Positions 1 through 12,358 of a stretch of 64,000 nt of DNA are shown in pieces. Location of the stretch: contig OENT01000165.1 in assembly GCA_900239685.1 (NCBI GenBank), positions 62,001 through 126,000 on the forward strand. The letters run 5' to 3'. The DNA comes from Rotaria macrura. Taxonomy: Eukaryota; Rotifera; Eurotatoria; Philodinida; Philodinidae. Position 1 is the stretch's first letter. Each line of letters starts with the position of its first letter. Below the pieces are notes generated by a model that searched no databases, was not told the origin of the DNA, and worked only from the letters and a program-made list of their open reading frames with translations. Both the position numbers and the translations under genes were made by a program.

Positions 1-8
1 TAAAAATC

Positions 9-539
9 ATGAAAGATATTGAACATAATAATATTCAGCCAACACTTGGTAATGATTCATCTATTTGATTTTCATTGTAAATTTTAATTCTTTCTTTTTT
101 TGGTATGTTAGCATCGATTGTTCATCATATACCATTTATTTATATCGAACAAGTGATAGCTGATCAAGATATTACGAATGCATTGAATCGTTTTTTGGAT
201 GATTTTAATCCAAGAAGAACAAAGAAGAAAATAGAATCAAAAAAACAGAATAATATTATACAAGAACAATTAAATTGTGGTCGACCTATTCTAACTGCAT
301 TTGAAAAATATCTACTTCTTCAACATCTGATTCATTTATTATCAACGAAAAAAATTCGAAAGAAAACTGATATTCAGAAGTGTCTTCTCGAATATATTCA
401 ATCAATTATAAAAACAAATTATTCATCAGTACCGAATATTTCTCACTTGAATAAAACATGGCTTCGAACATTTCTTCAATGGGCATATCCACAACTTGAT
501 GTAAATGAACTATCTTGGTTAAATGTAAATCAATTTTAA
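9..539 (+). CDS. Unidentified small protein, last two exons or whole gene
   Basis: Two exons can be joined: up to 48 (donor GT at 49) and 112-539 (acceptor ending TTAG at 111), phase 1, stop TAA at 537-539. Reading from the ATG at 9 gives 155 aa. The frame is also open to the left edge of the window, so the true start may lie outside it. The protein is basic and Leu/Ile/Lys-rich with no signal peptide or membrane segment. It has a Lys/Arg-rich patch (NPRRTKKK) followed by a helical C-terminal half containing LTAFEKYLLLQHL and WLRTFLQWAYPQLDVNEL. I do not recognise the family. The long open exon, consensus splice sites and a polyadenylation signal about 100 bp after the stop support a real 3' gene end. 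Confidence 0.6.
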
Positions 540-635
540 TGAATCGAAGCTCTATTTTGCCTTACTAGGATGTACAATAAGATATAAAATCCAACCGTTC
601 AGATACAAAGTTTTGTTTTTCGTTTTTCCTTGTGT

Positions 636-641
636 AATAAA
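636..641 (+). promoter_or_regulatory. Polyadenylation signal of the first gene
   Basis: AATAAA about 97 bp after the stop at 539, a normal distance for a cleavage signal. Confidence 0.45.
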
Positions 642-3600
642 CGAGAATGATTAATGAATAAATTTCATCGGAGTTCATCCCTAGAGAACATGTCCACGTA
701 TAGAAGAAAGAATACGATGTGAGTTTACAACTGCGTAAATCAGAATTCACAAGGGTTTTCAAGCGGTTCATTTAGAATTTCTAGTCACTTACGAAGCATA
801 TTTTCCTTTTTTACAAAGGAATTCTTGAAAAAATTTTGAAGTTGTTTATTTTGAATAAAATTGTTTTTCTTTTAACTACGGAATATATTAATCATCATCA
901 CTGAACATGAATGTGATGTTGGAATGACAGATGTTTGTGGCATACGAACAAACATTTATTTTATAATACGGCAATAGAAACTATCTTCAATTTTTCGGCA
1001 CTATCGATATTGAATTTATGTTTTAGTATCCTTTCAAATATTCTGCTCATTAAATTTATTTCCATGTAAAAACAATAAAAGTCGTCTGAATAGGCAAAAT
1101 TTTCGTTTGTTTTTTTCCCCTCTCTTCATGTACTTATTTAATAAAGTAGTATTGGCTTAAAAAAGAAGTAGGTGGCATGTATAATTCGAATTCAATAGGC
1201 TTCTTCGAGAAAAAAAATTTCTTTTTCTAATTGAAAACTTTCAAGAAGGAAAAAGACATCGATAAAATTGAATAGAGTTCATCGAGCACATTATGCGCAG
1301 TTTTTAGCTGGACAATCGATGTAAACAGTATCCTAACATAAAACTGATTTATTTACAACATCAATGCATAGAATGAAATCTTTGAATATCTATTGTCTGA
1401 ATCAGTGACTAGATTATGTTGAATGTAATTTGATGCCATTGAATATTAAAGCAAATCTTTTGGTCATAGATGTCAATGAATGATATCAATCGAAGTGTTT
1501 GTAAGTATATACTATTGTGAGTGATAGATATCAACAATATGACGTAAATAATGCACTAGAATGTCCTTCATTGATTATGAATATTACCATCTTATTTTAC
1601 ATAACTCATGTTTACACAATCAAGATTATTCGGACAAAATGAACCGAGTAGCCAGATGTATTTTATTAACAATGTCAAACACATCATCAAGTGTTAGATA
1701 CTATCAAAGAGATGCATGGTACTGAATACAAAAGAAAATAACGTTATTTATGTTAAGAAAATATCATTGATTTTTACGATCGATTATTAATAATATTATC
1801 ATTTATGATATAATTTAGGATTCAACAATAGATATATTATTTTTATGGTTGATTATACTAAAAAGACAAGCTTTAAGTTAAAATCAGGATATAAATAACA
1901 TGAAATCACAGTAATTGATAATATCATATTTACAAAAAAAAGGAAAGAATCGAACTCAAGTTGATGTTTATTGTTTAAAAGAATTCTATGATGTTTACAT
2001 TATATTTGCATTTGCATATTCACTTGAGAAAAAAAAAATCTTCGTATATAAACGAAAGGTTACGTTTCATTTTACATGATGCCAATCGAACAAAGTGATC
2101 TTATTCGTTTTAAGTAAGAATACTATCAAAGTCACCTTTTCTTCTTCTTCTTTTTTTTAATATCGATCTTGATAACATTGTGTGTGCGCCTGCATGTACT
2201 CTCTTCACTTAAGATTGTGCAATAAAATGATGATGTAATTTACTATGTATGAAAATTTAAAACAATAAAAGAAAAAGAAAAAGAATCTTGTTTTCTTAAT
2301 TTCAACACAACGTTAATGAAGTCATTATTATTTATTGAGATCTTTACGTGAAATTAGCCATTCATAAATGCATCTGCTTGTTCTACACTTATATACCATT
2401 TATACATACGACGATCATCATGGGATGATCTTATGTGTAAATATTAATTTACTAAGAACGTGACCAACATAGATAAATACATTTAGACAAAGAACAGCGG
2501 ATTCTTATTGAAGCATGAAATATGATCGAAGTTTTGAATTTTTCTACCCTTAAATTATAGATATCGGCGATCAATATAGATATTACACAATAATATTTAC
2601 TAATCATAAATTAATGGTTGTAGAAAATAGGTAAAAATGGAAGATTGTTATCGGAATGAAAAAAAAAGCAAAAAAAGATTATGACATAAGGACATTTGCC
2701 GTTTATTACGTATTACGAAACCTTTCGAGTGAACTTTATAGACAATTTAGAGAAAATTGATGTTTTAGACCTTGCAATAAAAAACAAAAGTCTATCAATG
2801 AAATAAACCATTTATATTAATGGAATAATGAAAATTTTTCGATAAAAACTATTGATAGCTACCATAGTTCAATAAAAGATCATTCAGTGATAATAAATAG
2901 AAAATACTTGTCTATATTTCGATGAATATTTTTTATCGCACGAAATAAAATAACAGGCGTGCAGTTTTTTCTGTTAATCAAGCTAAATAATAGGTATGTT
3001 GAATAGTTCTGTTCTTAATGGATTCATATTACTCATCAATATTAGTCCAACTATTGAGAACAAATTGTGAAAATCAATATAAAGGAAAAAAAAGCATCCT
3101 TGATAAGAATTTTATATTGCTAAATTATATTCAGTTTATTTGTAATTTAACTCAGTAGTAATAGACGATAAAAGCGTACTTTTTCTCTTCCTTATTCTTT
3201 CTCATCCACTCGACTTTTTTTTTTGTCTCGCTCTCTTTCTTTTAGTTTTTTTTTTGTATGAATCAGCAATTCTGTTGCTTGGCTTGTAATCGTTATATTA
3301 CACCTCAAGCACGTTTTCTCTTTTCTTCTCCTTTTCTTCTTTCACTCGCTTATCTTCGCAATATTTTTCTTCTCTTTTACATCGACTCGCCGTTATTATT
3401 TAAAATGCGCACATTCACGTCTACACGACAAAAGCACACCTATCTGTGAAATAGAGAGAGAAGCGGAGATGAAGAAAGTAGCTTCCGCAGGTAAGTTAGA
3501 GTTACTAACACATTTTTTTATGCGTCAGTTCTCTTCCCAAAAGACAAAACCAATAGATCAAATACTAATACAAAGATACGGTGGCATATACAAGATGAGT

Positions 3601-3773
3601 AAACTACATATATACATATTATGATTGATTCTTCATATATACTTAGTTTTATATTATGTATATTGCTCGAATTCTGCAGGGTTGCACAACAATCCACGAC
3701 CGATTCGCTCAAATGTTCTCTTTTTTCTATGTATACATACACACACGCACACATAGTCATATATTTATGTATG

Positions 3774-3780
<7 letters not shown>

Positions 3781-3810
<30 letters not shown>
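3781..3810. repeat. (AT)15 microsatellite
   Basis: Uninterrupted AT dinucleotide run, preceded by a TATG-rich segment and followed by a CAT/CAA trinucleotide stretch near 3868-3895. Confidence 0.95.
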
Positions 3811-3813
<3 letters not shown>

Positions 3814-4455
3814 TATGAGTTTATGTCTTTTATATAATCCTTCCTCGTGGCTACATCATCGTTTTCATCATCATCATCATCATCAACATCAACATCGATG
3901 AACCGATGCTTGAGTATAGATGTATCGATAAATGATAATTGTGTATTACGCCACACATATGTTCATGTGTTAATCTGTCTTTGTTTCTCTTTTTCTCCGT
4001 CGATTCTTATTCAATTTCTATAAATGCACATAAATAGATCTACCCACAGATATTCTCTCTATCCAGCTTGGTCTCGTCTTCTCTATTAGAGAGACAGACA
4101 GACAGACAGAAAAATCATAATAGAATTCATATATTGAAGAAATAAAGGTGAGTGTTCTCTTGTTCGGACAGTTGAGACACAGACACTGGCTAGTACGAGT
4201 TAACAGAACACTGTAGACGTTGACTTAAGTGGCCACTTCATTATTTCTTTTTCGTTGTGTACCATTAGTTCGTTATGCCGTTGTTCTCACCAATTCTATC
4301 TAAATGTATATAAATTGACGGAAGACCGAAATGTGCACCACTGCTAAATGATTTATCGATATTTCGATGCCGATTGTAGTTTAGTGGCTGTAACATTACT
4401 ACTCGGTACTAGTAAGTACTATCTTTCTCTTTTTTTTTCTTCTGTAAGGACTTCG

Positions 4456-4507
4456 ATCATCACCATCATCATCATCACCATCATCACCATTATCATCATT
4501 ATCATCA

Positions 4508-4556
<49 letters not shown>
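4456..4556. repeat. Trinucleotide tract (ATC/ACC)n then (CGT)16
   Basis: About 50 bp of ATC/ACC triplets run into about 16 pure CGT units (4509-4556). This is one of the few GC-rich stretches in an AT-rich region, and it lies about 0.75 kb before the DLC-like start codon. Confidence 0.95.
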
Positions 4557-4994
4557 TGGCGTAGAAAGAAAGTACAGCATACAAATAAGCAATACCACCC
4601 ACGCTTCTCGTCTCATCCAACACTCGATTTAGGATGAGTAGTTAGTAGTAGTAGTACTACTACTAGTCGTCATCTTATTGCATAAAAAAAGAAAACGACG
4701 AAGAAAAACGAGTCGACTAAAATGAGCTTTGATGCGTATACTTGCGAAGAGACGTGCGTGAGCTGTCCTTGATCGCATGTGTCTTATTCATTGCCATCAT
4801 TCTTTATAACATACAAGAACTAGTGAACATACAAGGAAAAAAACAGAGAGAAGGAAATTCGTATAAGATGTTCGCAGCTTCAATCTATAAATAATCGAGC
4901 GTCATTCTTTCTCATGATTGTTACAATTGTCATTTGCTATTCGGAACAATGCTGTAGTAGTGACCTCGTTTTAGTGTGAGGGCGTATGCGTGTT

Positions 4995-5032
4995 TGTGCG
5001 TATGTATGTATGTGCGCATGCACACACACACA
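4995..5032. repeat. Alternating purine-pyrimidine tract (possible Z-DNA / hairpin)
   Basis: Thirty-eight bases alternate strictly between purine and pyrimidine (TG, TA, CG and CA steps). The ends GTGTTTGTGCG and CACACAAACAC are partly self-complementary. Confidence 0.7.
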
Positions 5033-5303
5033 AACACTCATTCACAAGCGCAAAGGCAAACGAGTGAAGAGAAAAACGCGCGCCGCGTGCTTGCACATAG
5101 CAGTAGCATATACCCAGAACAAGAGAGAAGAAGAAGAAGATTGTTGAACTAATTTTGCGTCGACGACCATCATAGAAAAGTACTGTTCTGTATGTATTTT
5201 GCTATAAGTGAGTAAGTGACGAAAAAATGTCGAGAAGAAGCAGAAAAATTGAAAGAAGAAAGACCAAGAAATCATTTTATACGACAATTATTTTCTGTTG
5301 CAG

Positions 5304-8300
5304 ATGACCACTAAGAATGATGATATGATGGAATTGAAAATAGACGAGCCTGTTTCATCATCATCGTTATTAAAAACTCATCATCATTATCATGAGTCAT
5401 CAGGCTACTCATCGAAAGAAGCTGAATGCAGTAGTCCAGAAAATAAGACTCATATTCAACATCGCCATTATGAAACTAAATTGAAAATAACTGGAAACAA
5501 TAACAATAATAATAATAATAACAATAGTAACAGAGCAGTTGACATTCATCGTCGACGACATAGGTTACCTACGTTATCAACAACAACATCAAATAGTTGC
5601 TCAGTCTCTTTTGGTGAATCGCAAACGGAATCAAATGATACCGAACGAACGGTAAGAATTTTAATTTTAATCTTTTCGTGATATCAAATTTCAGCATAAA
5701 ACAGAATTAAAAGTTATTCGAGCATATAACGGAATTTTCATTTTTCTTCAAGTTAATAAATATTTGTTCAGTAACGACATTTTTCTTTCATTTCGTAACT
5801 TCAAAAAAATGCTAATTCACATATAATCTGTTTATCTATTTAAAGGTCATTACTCGCGATAAATCGATTCATCGTCTGTCACCGATCTGTGATGAACAAC
5901 TACAACCAACAACGAATACATTATCAAATAATGAACATTTTCCTATAATTACCCCGTCCGATGATAATCAAATTTTTGTCTCATTATCATCGTCATCACC
6001 ACCACCACTACCACTACCCTCATCATCCTCATCATCAACAACATTATCTAGACATGCAACTAAATCACCTTTACATCAAGCAACACTTTTAGCTCGTCGA
6101 CATTTTCATGTTTATGATTGGACACGTCTTTCATTTTACGACAATGTACCACCACCACTTGGCTATCAAAGTGAACCCACATTTATTGATAATCGTTCTC
6201 CAACAGCAACATCAATATCATCGACAGATGAAAACAATACACAACATTCATCATTAACACATGTACGTTCATCAACTGATAGAAAAGATTCTGGTCTTGA
6301 TACAAGTAGTGTTGAAAGACAAATTGATTCTATTGTGCTTTCAACTAACACTGATCCTTTGCATCGATCAACAACATCTCTGTCATCTTCTTCCTCATCG
6401 TCCGAATGCGAACCAACAAACACTGTTCCATCATCAGCAACACCATCACGTTTACTAACTAGTCGTAAAATTCGTGTTAAATGGCATTCATTCACAAAAT
6501 CTCATCGACCGAGTTTCAATTCCTCGAAGTATCATCTAGGACAAATGTCTGTTGGACAATTATTTGCTTTACGTCGCGCAGCATCAATTCGCATACAGGA
6601 ATTACTTGATACAACAAGAATTCTATCATCAAATAAAGACGATCCAATACCAACATTTGTCAATGCAACAGTTGTCACATCACAAAGTTTGCTTGCAACT
6701 GCATTTAGCGCTGTACCAAAATTAATTATTCGACGACATCAACAGAGAAAAGTTTGTTTTCAATCATCATTGCACACGGAATACAAAGAAACTACATTCT
6801 TTATTCTTTAGGAAGGACATCATCAAATAAAAGATATTAAAAAATCTGTCTTTGGTGTATCACTTCTTTCGATGACTCAACGTACTGGACATCCAGTACC
6901 AATAACAATAATATCGGCAATGAAATATTTAAGAAGAACATCAATTGATAGTGTTGGAATATTTCGTAAACCGTAAGTTAAGAAAAAAAAGAAGAAGCTG
7001 ATGAGTTATTTGATCTTCTTATCCCCATATATTAACCTTGGGTATGTCGAGAATGTTCGGAATGAAAGAGAATCAAATGTCAGAAAGATGATACAATTTT
7101 TAATCTGAAGGTTTTTAATCACATATTGTTGTAATATTAAATAAATGACAGTTCTTTTCTTTCTATTTAATTGATCAGAAAAAGAAGGAATTTTATTCGT
7201 TGTTTCTTCATTTTATGATAACTTGATATGATCACAATCTCATATGAATGTGGTGTTTTTTTTTCTCGTGAATGAAATGTAAACTCTGTAGTAAAACATC
7301 ATTATCATAATGTTCATTCAACAGTTGAAACAGTTTTTAAATCGTCTTCGATGCATGTAGCTATATATATGCGCGTGTGTGTGAATTTTTTCCTTACCGT
7401 CGAGTCAAAAATTATTACAATTCAAGTGTTCAACTTAGATGAACACATTAGTTATGATGATTGAAATCTATCACATACGTATGCATGAGCTAAAGGCTAA
7501 ATGAAATCAGCTCATTGACCATGTCAAGTTAACGAAAATTTGCCTTAGGATCTAGGTTTTAATTTTTCAATTGTGTGTTTTGTTCCATTCCATCTAATCC
7601 TATATTAAAGTAAGCTGAAAATAAATGTAAATGTGAGAAAAGAAAATGAAGAATACTATCCGAAGAAAAGTTAATCAAGCTTATATGTTATCAATTAGTC
7701 ATAATAGTAGTTGTTCTGTTGAATTTTACGTATTTACTTAAGCATCAATTCGATCGTGATAATGTTTAATTGTCGTCTGTTTTGAAGTCAGATGTACTTA
7801 ATAAGTAATGCACCATGCTATCGGTTAAATACACATATTTTGAACTGTAATGTTATGCTAATGTTTTTCAAAGTATCGCATGGTTTTTTTTTTGTTTGCT
7901 TCTTAGGATGGCAAAGTTGGTCGATTTTACTTACTTTCATCACTGTTTCTGAATCTAAAAATATGAATTTGAAAGCTTTCATTCAAAAGTCGGTTGCTTA
8001 ATTTTAACTTTAGAAATTCTACAGAAAATTGCTCTGACTACTATCAATGCTTTGTTTGCAATTATCAAAAACTAGTTAAAATTGACAAGTTAAATTTTGT
8101 CAAAATAACAAATATTCTGGCTTTGAGAATGGTGTTCTAGAATAAAATATGCATCCGCTAACAGAAATTTCAACGATTCATAGTTTTTATAATTAATACT
8201 TTTCATCGAAAAAGACGCGATTGTGTTATTACAATAGCATCTATTCTTAAGATTATTTTTTCGACATTAAAAATATCTGAATGGTAACAAAAATAGAAAA

Positions 8301-11300
8301 ATCTATTCGAGTACTTTAACTAAATACTAGGATATTTGTTCGTTTTCATCGTATGTCGAAACTTCTCTAGAAGAGGATAATGTTACACCGTAACATCGAA
8401 TTTAGCAAATCCATACTTTAATTGAAGAGAACAAAGGAAAAAGGAAGATCATTTGTTCTTCGTATACAATTTTCTTCTCTTCAAGTATAATTGTTGAATG
8501 GATAATTGTGATAGTGTTCCTTATTTGTTGCTAGCATTAAATCAATGCAATGCAGCAGGCTGAAGTAGAGGTTATTATTTGTGAGACCTTCAAGAGTTCC
8601 GTGAACATCAAATTCTTTATGTTCATAGAACTATAATTAGGAAATGGTTTTTTTATTTTTAATGGGAATGTTTAAGAAAACGATTTTTCATCTGTTGACC
8701 TTGTAATTAGAAGGGCATGTAGCGTTCGATTGAATCTGGATTACAAGTGTGACTTTCGTTTTCTAATACTTTTACATAAGTTAATGCTACAAGCGATTAC
8801 TCATGTCATATGAATATATAATAGTTAATCCGTATGTATTAAGATCGATAAACGTATGATCCATTGTCTTGAAAATAAAATGAACTAATATTCTTCAAGT
8901 AGAAGCTCTTCCTCAAGACAATAGCAATTATTCTTTGAAGATTTATTTTTCGAAAAAATTTTGACGATTTGCTATTATTGTATACAAGAAAAAAGCATTT
9001 TCTTTTTAGTTACCTATCGTGATGTCACATAATCTGTCATTTTCTTTGTCGGATTGATGCTAAATCTTCTTTATTTATTTAGACTTACTAAACACTTCAA
9101 ACATCAAACCAGTCATGATGTTATACATCGAGCAGTTGTGTTTTAAGCATTTCTCATAAATAAAAAAACACACTCATTGAATAATGTCAGTAGTCATACT
9201 TCATATTCACGACTTCTATTATTTCAATTGAGTAGAGACGAAGACTTACTATTAATAGAGCGACAAATTTCATTGATGTCGTCCTTTTCTATTCGGTTCA
9301 ATGAAAAAAGTTGACATCAATTTATAATTGATCATGATATAGTATTGATATCTAAACGAATATTTGTCATCAAACATTGTTTACTTCGCTATCATAAAAA
9401 TCTACTTTTAGTATATCATAAGTTTAAAAGACAAAAAAAAGAAGATCATGATTACACCGAATATTGAATAGAAAACTTGATTTTTCATTTTTAGTGGTGT
9501 TTCACATCGTATAAAAAGGTTACATGATCTAATTGAATCTGATCTGGAATTTCATCAATTCGATGATTTCAGTCCGTATGATGTATCTGATGTATTGAAA
9601 CAATATTTTCGTTCATTACCTGAATTTTTATTCACAACAAAATTATCACCATTGTTTCTTAATATAAGTGAACATTTTTCAACAATAGCAACATCAACAA
9701 CAATCGATTCAACATTAATCAAATTAAATAATGAACGTCGTTTACGTTCATTACAATATGCTGTTCTTTTATTACCCGATGAAAATCGTCTTGTCTTACA
9801 TTTACTTTTATCATTTTTAAATGATGTTTCAAAACATTCGAAAACAAATCAGATGAGTTCAATTAATCTTGCAACTTGTTTTGCACCAACATTATTTTCA
9901 TTTTACAATGCCTTTAATCATAATCATGCTAATAACAATAATATCGAGTCAATTGATTCAACATCAACATCCATACGTAAAAGTTCACAACCTATCCTTT
10001 CGTCGAATATAATGGGTATGCCTGATTGGAGAGAAATTCAAGAGCAACGTAAAGCCATGGAAATTCTTTCATTTATGATTGATCATGTTCGTCTATTGTT
10101 TCTTGTGCCTGATGAGCTTCATCAAGCATGTCATTTTTCTTATATTGAAATTGGTGAACCATGTACACTTGATGAATTGGCACGTCGTGTATCAGAAACA
10201 ACAACATCAACATCAACAGTAGCAACAACGACTTCTGTCGTTAATAAATATCGTCGATGTTCATCAAGTAACCTTGGCGGTAAACGTACAGCACAACAGC
10301 GTGCTACCGAAATCGGTACAATATCAGCATCAGATTCGATTGGTTCATTATCATCATCACCGTCAGTATCATCATCGTGTGAAAATATGCTGTTAAATGA
10401 TAGCTTAAATGGAAATAATTGTTCAACGTCACCAGCAACAATCAAATCTTTTTCATCATCACGTTTATTTATTGAAGATTCAAATACACCATTGCAATTA
10501 TCATTGTCCGCATCATTATCGGCAGCAGCAACAGCAACAGCAACAAATATGAAAAATTCCTATCAAGGTTTTATTGATCGTTGTATTGTTGAAGTTATGC
10601 GTGAATCGTGTTCAAGTAAATTAAAAGGATGGACATCGTTTGGTATAAATAATGAATTAGAATTAGCATTTAAAAAACTTGATGATGGTCACCCACTCGG
10701 ATTATGGAAATGTTCCGTTGAAATCGAAGCACCGCCTATTGAAATATTGAATCGACTATTAAATGAACGAAATACATGGGATGATGGTAAATGCATTTAG
10801 ATTTTCTTATACTTTTTCTTTATTTTCTTTCCTAACTACATAATCGTGACTGTCTACTAAACTTTAAAATGAAGAAATTCACAGTTATATCAACATGTTT
10901 ATCTGATTAAGACCCATATGTAACACATGATCATACTTGACGTTAGAAACTAGAATTCAGAGTTTAACATTAAGATCCAAGACATAGTGAAAACATGAAA
11001 GTTGAAATACGTATAAACTATGAATATTCGAATCTTTTTATATGATCTCGAGAGTCGATTGATTCTGAACGTACGTAGGTGCTATGAATATGAGTTCTAA
11101 AGCTATTTGTCGAGTATTTGAGAACGGTTTTTCCTCATAGAAATTTACTGAACTTCCATCTAGCAGCAATTAGTTTTTGCTAATTCTTATCTTTATCTTC
11201 AGATTTCCAATCCGGTTCAATTATAGAACAGTTAAATCAAAATACACATGTTTATCAATATACACTACATTCAATGGTAAAATTAATTGAATTTTATTTT

Positions 11301-11968
11301 GAAAAAAAATGATTATATGCATCTGTCTAATTGCTATTAGGCTCCTTTAGCATCGAGATATTTTTGTGAAGTACGAAGTTGGAGAACAAATATTCAATTA
11401 AATACCAATGGAAATTATCAAAGTTCTATATTAACAAATAACAATAATAATAATTCAATCACACTTCCAGTTGGTTCGTCATCATCAGCATCATCAAGTG
11501 CAATCGCCTCATTTATTACACCGCAAAATCCAAGTAATCAAAAACGGGATGCTTGCGTACTTGTCTGCACATCCATCGAGCATCCAAAAGCACATTGTCC
11601 ACCAACACTTGGTATATGTCATAAAAACAAACGAAAATTGTCACGTTGTTGATTGATTAATTGTTTTTTGCTCTTTTTCATTGTTTAGTTCGTGCTGTGA
11701 CATTAGCTTCTCGATATTTAATACAATCTTTCGGTAAGTAATTGGTTTTATGATTATTAGACTGAAGGAAAACATCAATTTTTCTTCTTGTTTATTTATT
11801 AATGCAGGTTGTGGGAAATCAAAAGTAACGCATTTAAGTCGTGTTGATTTGATGGGTCGTTCTCACGAATGGTATACGAAAGCATATGGTTCAATACTAA
11901 CCCGATCGATGACAAAACTCAGAGATTCATTTATCCATTTAGATACGGGACCCGAAACAAAAGTCTGA
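5304..11968 (+). CDS. DLC1/STARD13-like: DLC/STARD13-family RhoGAP-START protein
   Basis: Eight exons: 5304-5651, 5846-6751, 6812-6972, 9495-10786, 11203-11276, 11341-11611, 11689-11733, 11808-11968; 1085 aa, close to vertebrate DLC proteins. The family turns off Rho GTPases at focal adhesions. Residues 1-400 are Ser/Asn/His-rich spacer. They carry the LSFYDNVP block, then RKDSGLD and the basic WHSFTKSHRPSFNS segment seen in DLC1/STARD8/STARD13. RhoGAP spans about 430-650, with arginine finger Arg470 in GIFRKPGV and the motif MSSINLATCFAPTLF. A START domain covers about 850-1080 and ends GPETKV. An Asn/Ser-rich insert of about 45 residues interrupts START in exon 6. No N-terminal SAM domain is visible. 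The ATG directly follows an acceptor AG, so a 5' UTR exon is expected upstream. All phases close. Confidence 0.95.
6973..9494 (+). other. Long intron within the RhoGAP domain of the DLC-like gene
   Basis: 2.5 kb intron, donor GTAAGT, acceptor TTTTTAG, phase 2, splitting the codon just after the arginine finger. It is AT-rich. I see no nested gene or mobile element. Confidence 0.85.
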
Positions 11969-12352
11969 TCTAATGTGATTTTACGCTATTGTAAATAATA
12001 TTTCAGTGTGTATTACAAAAAATTAACAAGCTTTTACTTTTTTTCTCTTTTACTCTTCTTGTTCTCTGTTTTTTCTATACAACATATGAGACATCGTTAC
12101 TATTTGGTTGATTCTGCACATTGCGATTATACTATAATGTTTTCTCTTGTAGACAGATGCACTTTTTGCTTCTGTTTAATATTGTTTACTGTTTTCTGTG
12201 TTTGTATATTATTTTTTTTAATGTGATTCTACTGATATATTGAATGAGATTGAAAGATAATGCTGAAGAAGAAGAAGAAGAAGACGAAAGTTTTGAAAAT
12301 ATATTACCATTACAAATGCAATGAACAACACTGAATATAAAATTTTTATATC

Positions 12353-12358
12353 AATAAA
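12353..12358 (+). promoter_or_regulatory. Polyadenylation signal of the DLC-like gene
   Basis: AATAAA about 385 bp after the stop at 11968. Confidence 0.4.

Larger units (their letters stand above)
642..5303. other. Long gene-free stretch with microsatellites; 5' region of the DLC-like gene
   Basis: AT-rich and without a supported coding exon. From about 3180 the sequence becomes rich in pyrimidine tracts, CA/TG runs and trinucleotide repeats, as expected of a promoter and 5' UTR. Two good splice donors without a coding exon lie here: CAG/GTAAGT near 3490 and AAG/GTGAGT near 4148. Either could pair with the acceptor at 5302-5303 to give a 5' UTR intron of the next gene. The small open frames here are low-complexity repeats read in several frames. 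Confidence 0.5.

Noticed and set aside
3258-4632. Several open frames on both strands
   Set aside because: They translate microsatellites (poly-Asp, poly-Val, poly-Thr, Tyr-Ile repeats) in overlapping frames; no gene signature.
6166-6495. Minus-strand 109-codon frame
   Set aside because: Antisense shadow of exon 2 of the DLC-like gene, which has clear homology.
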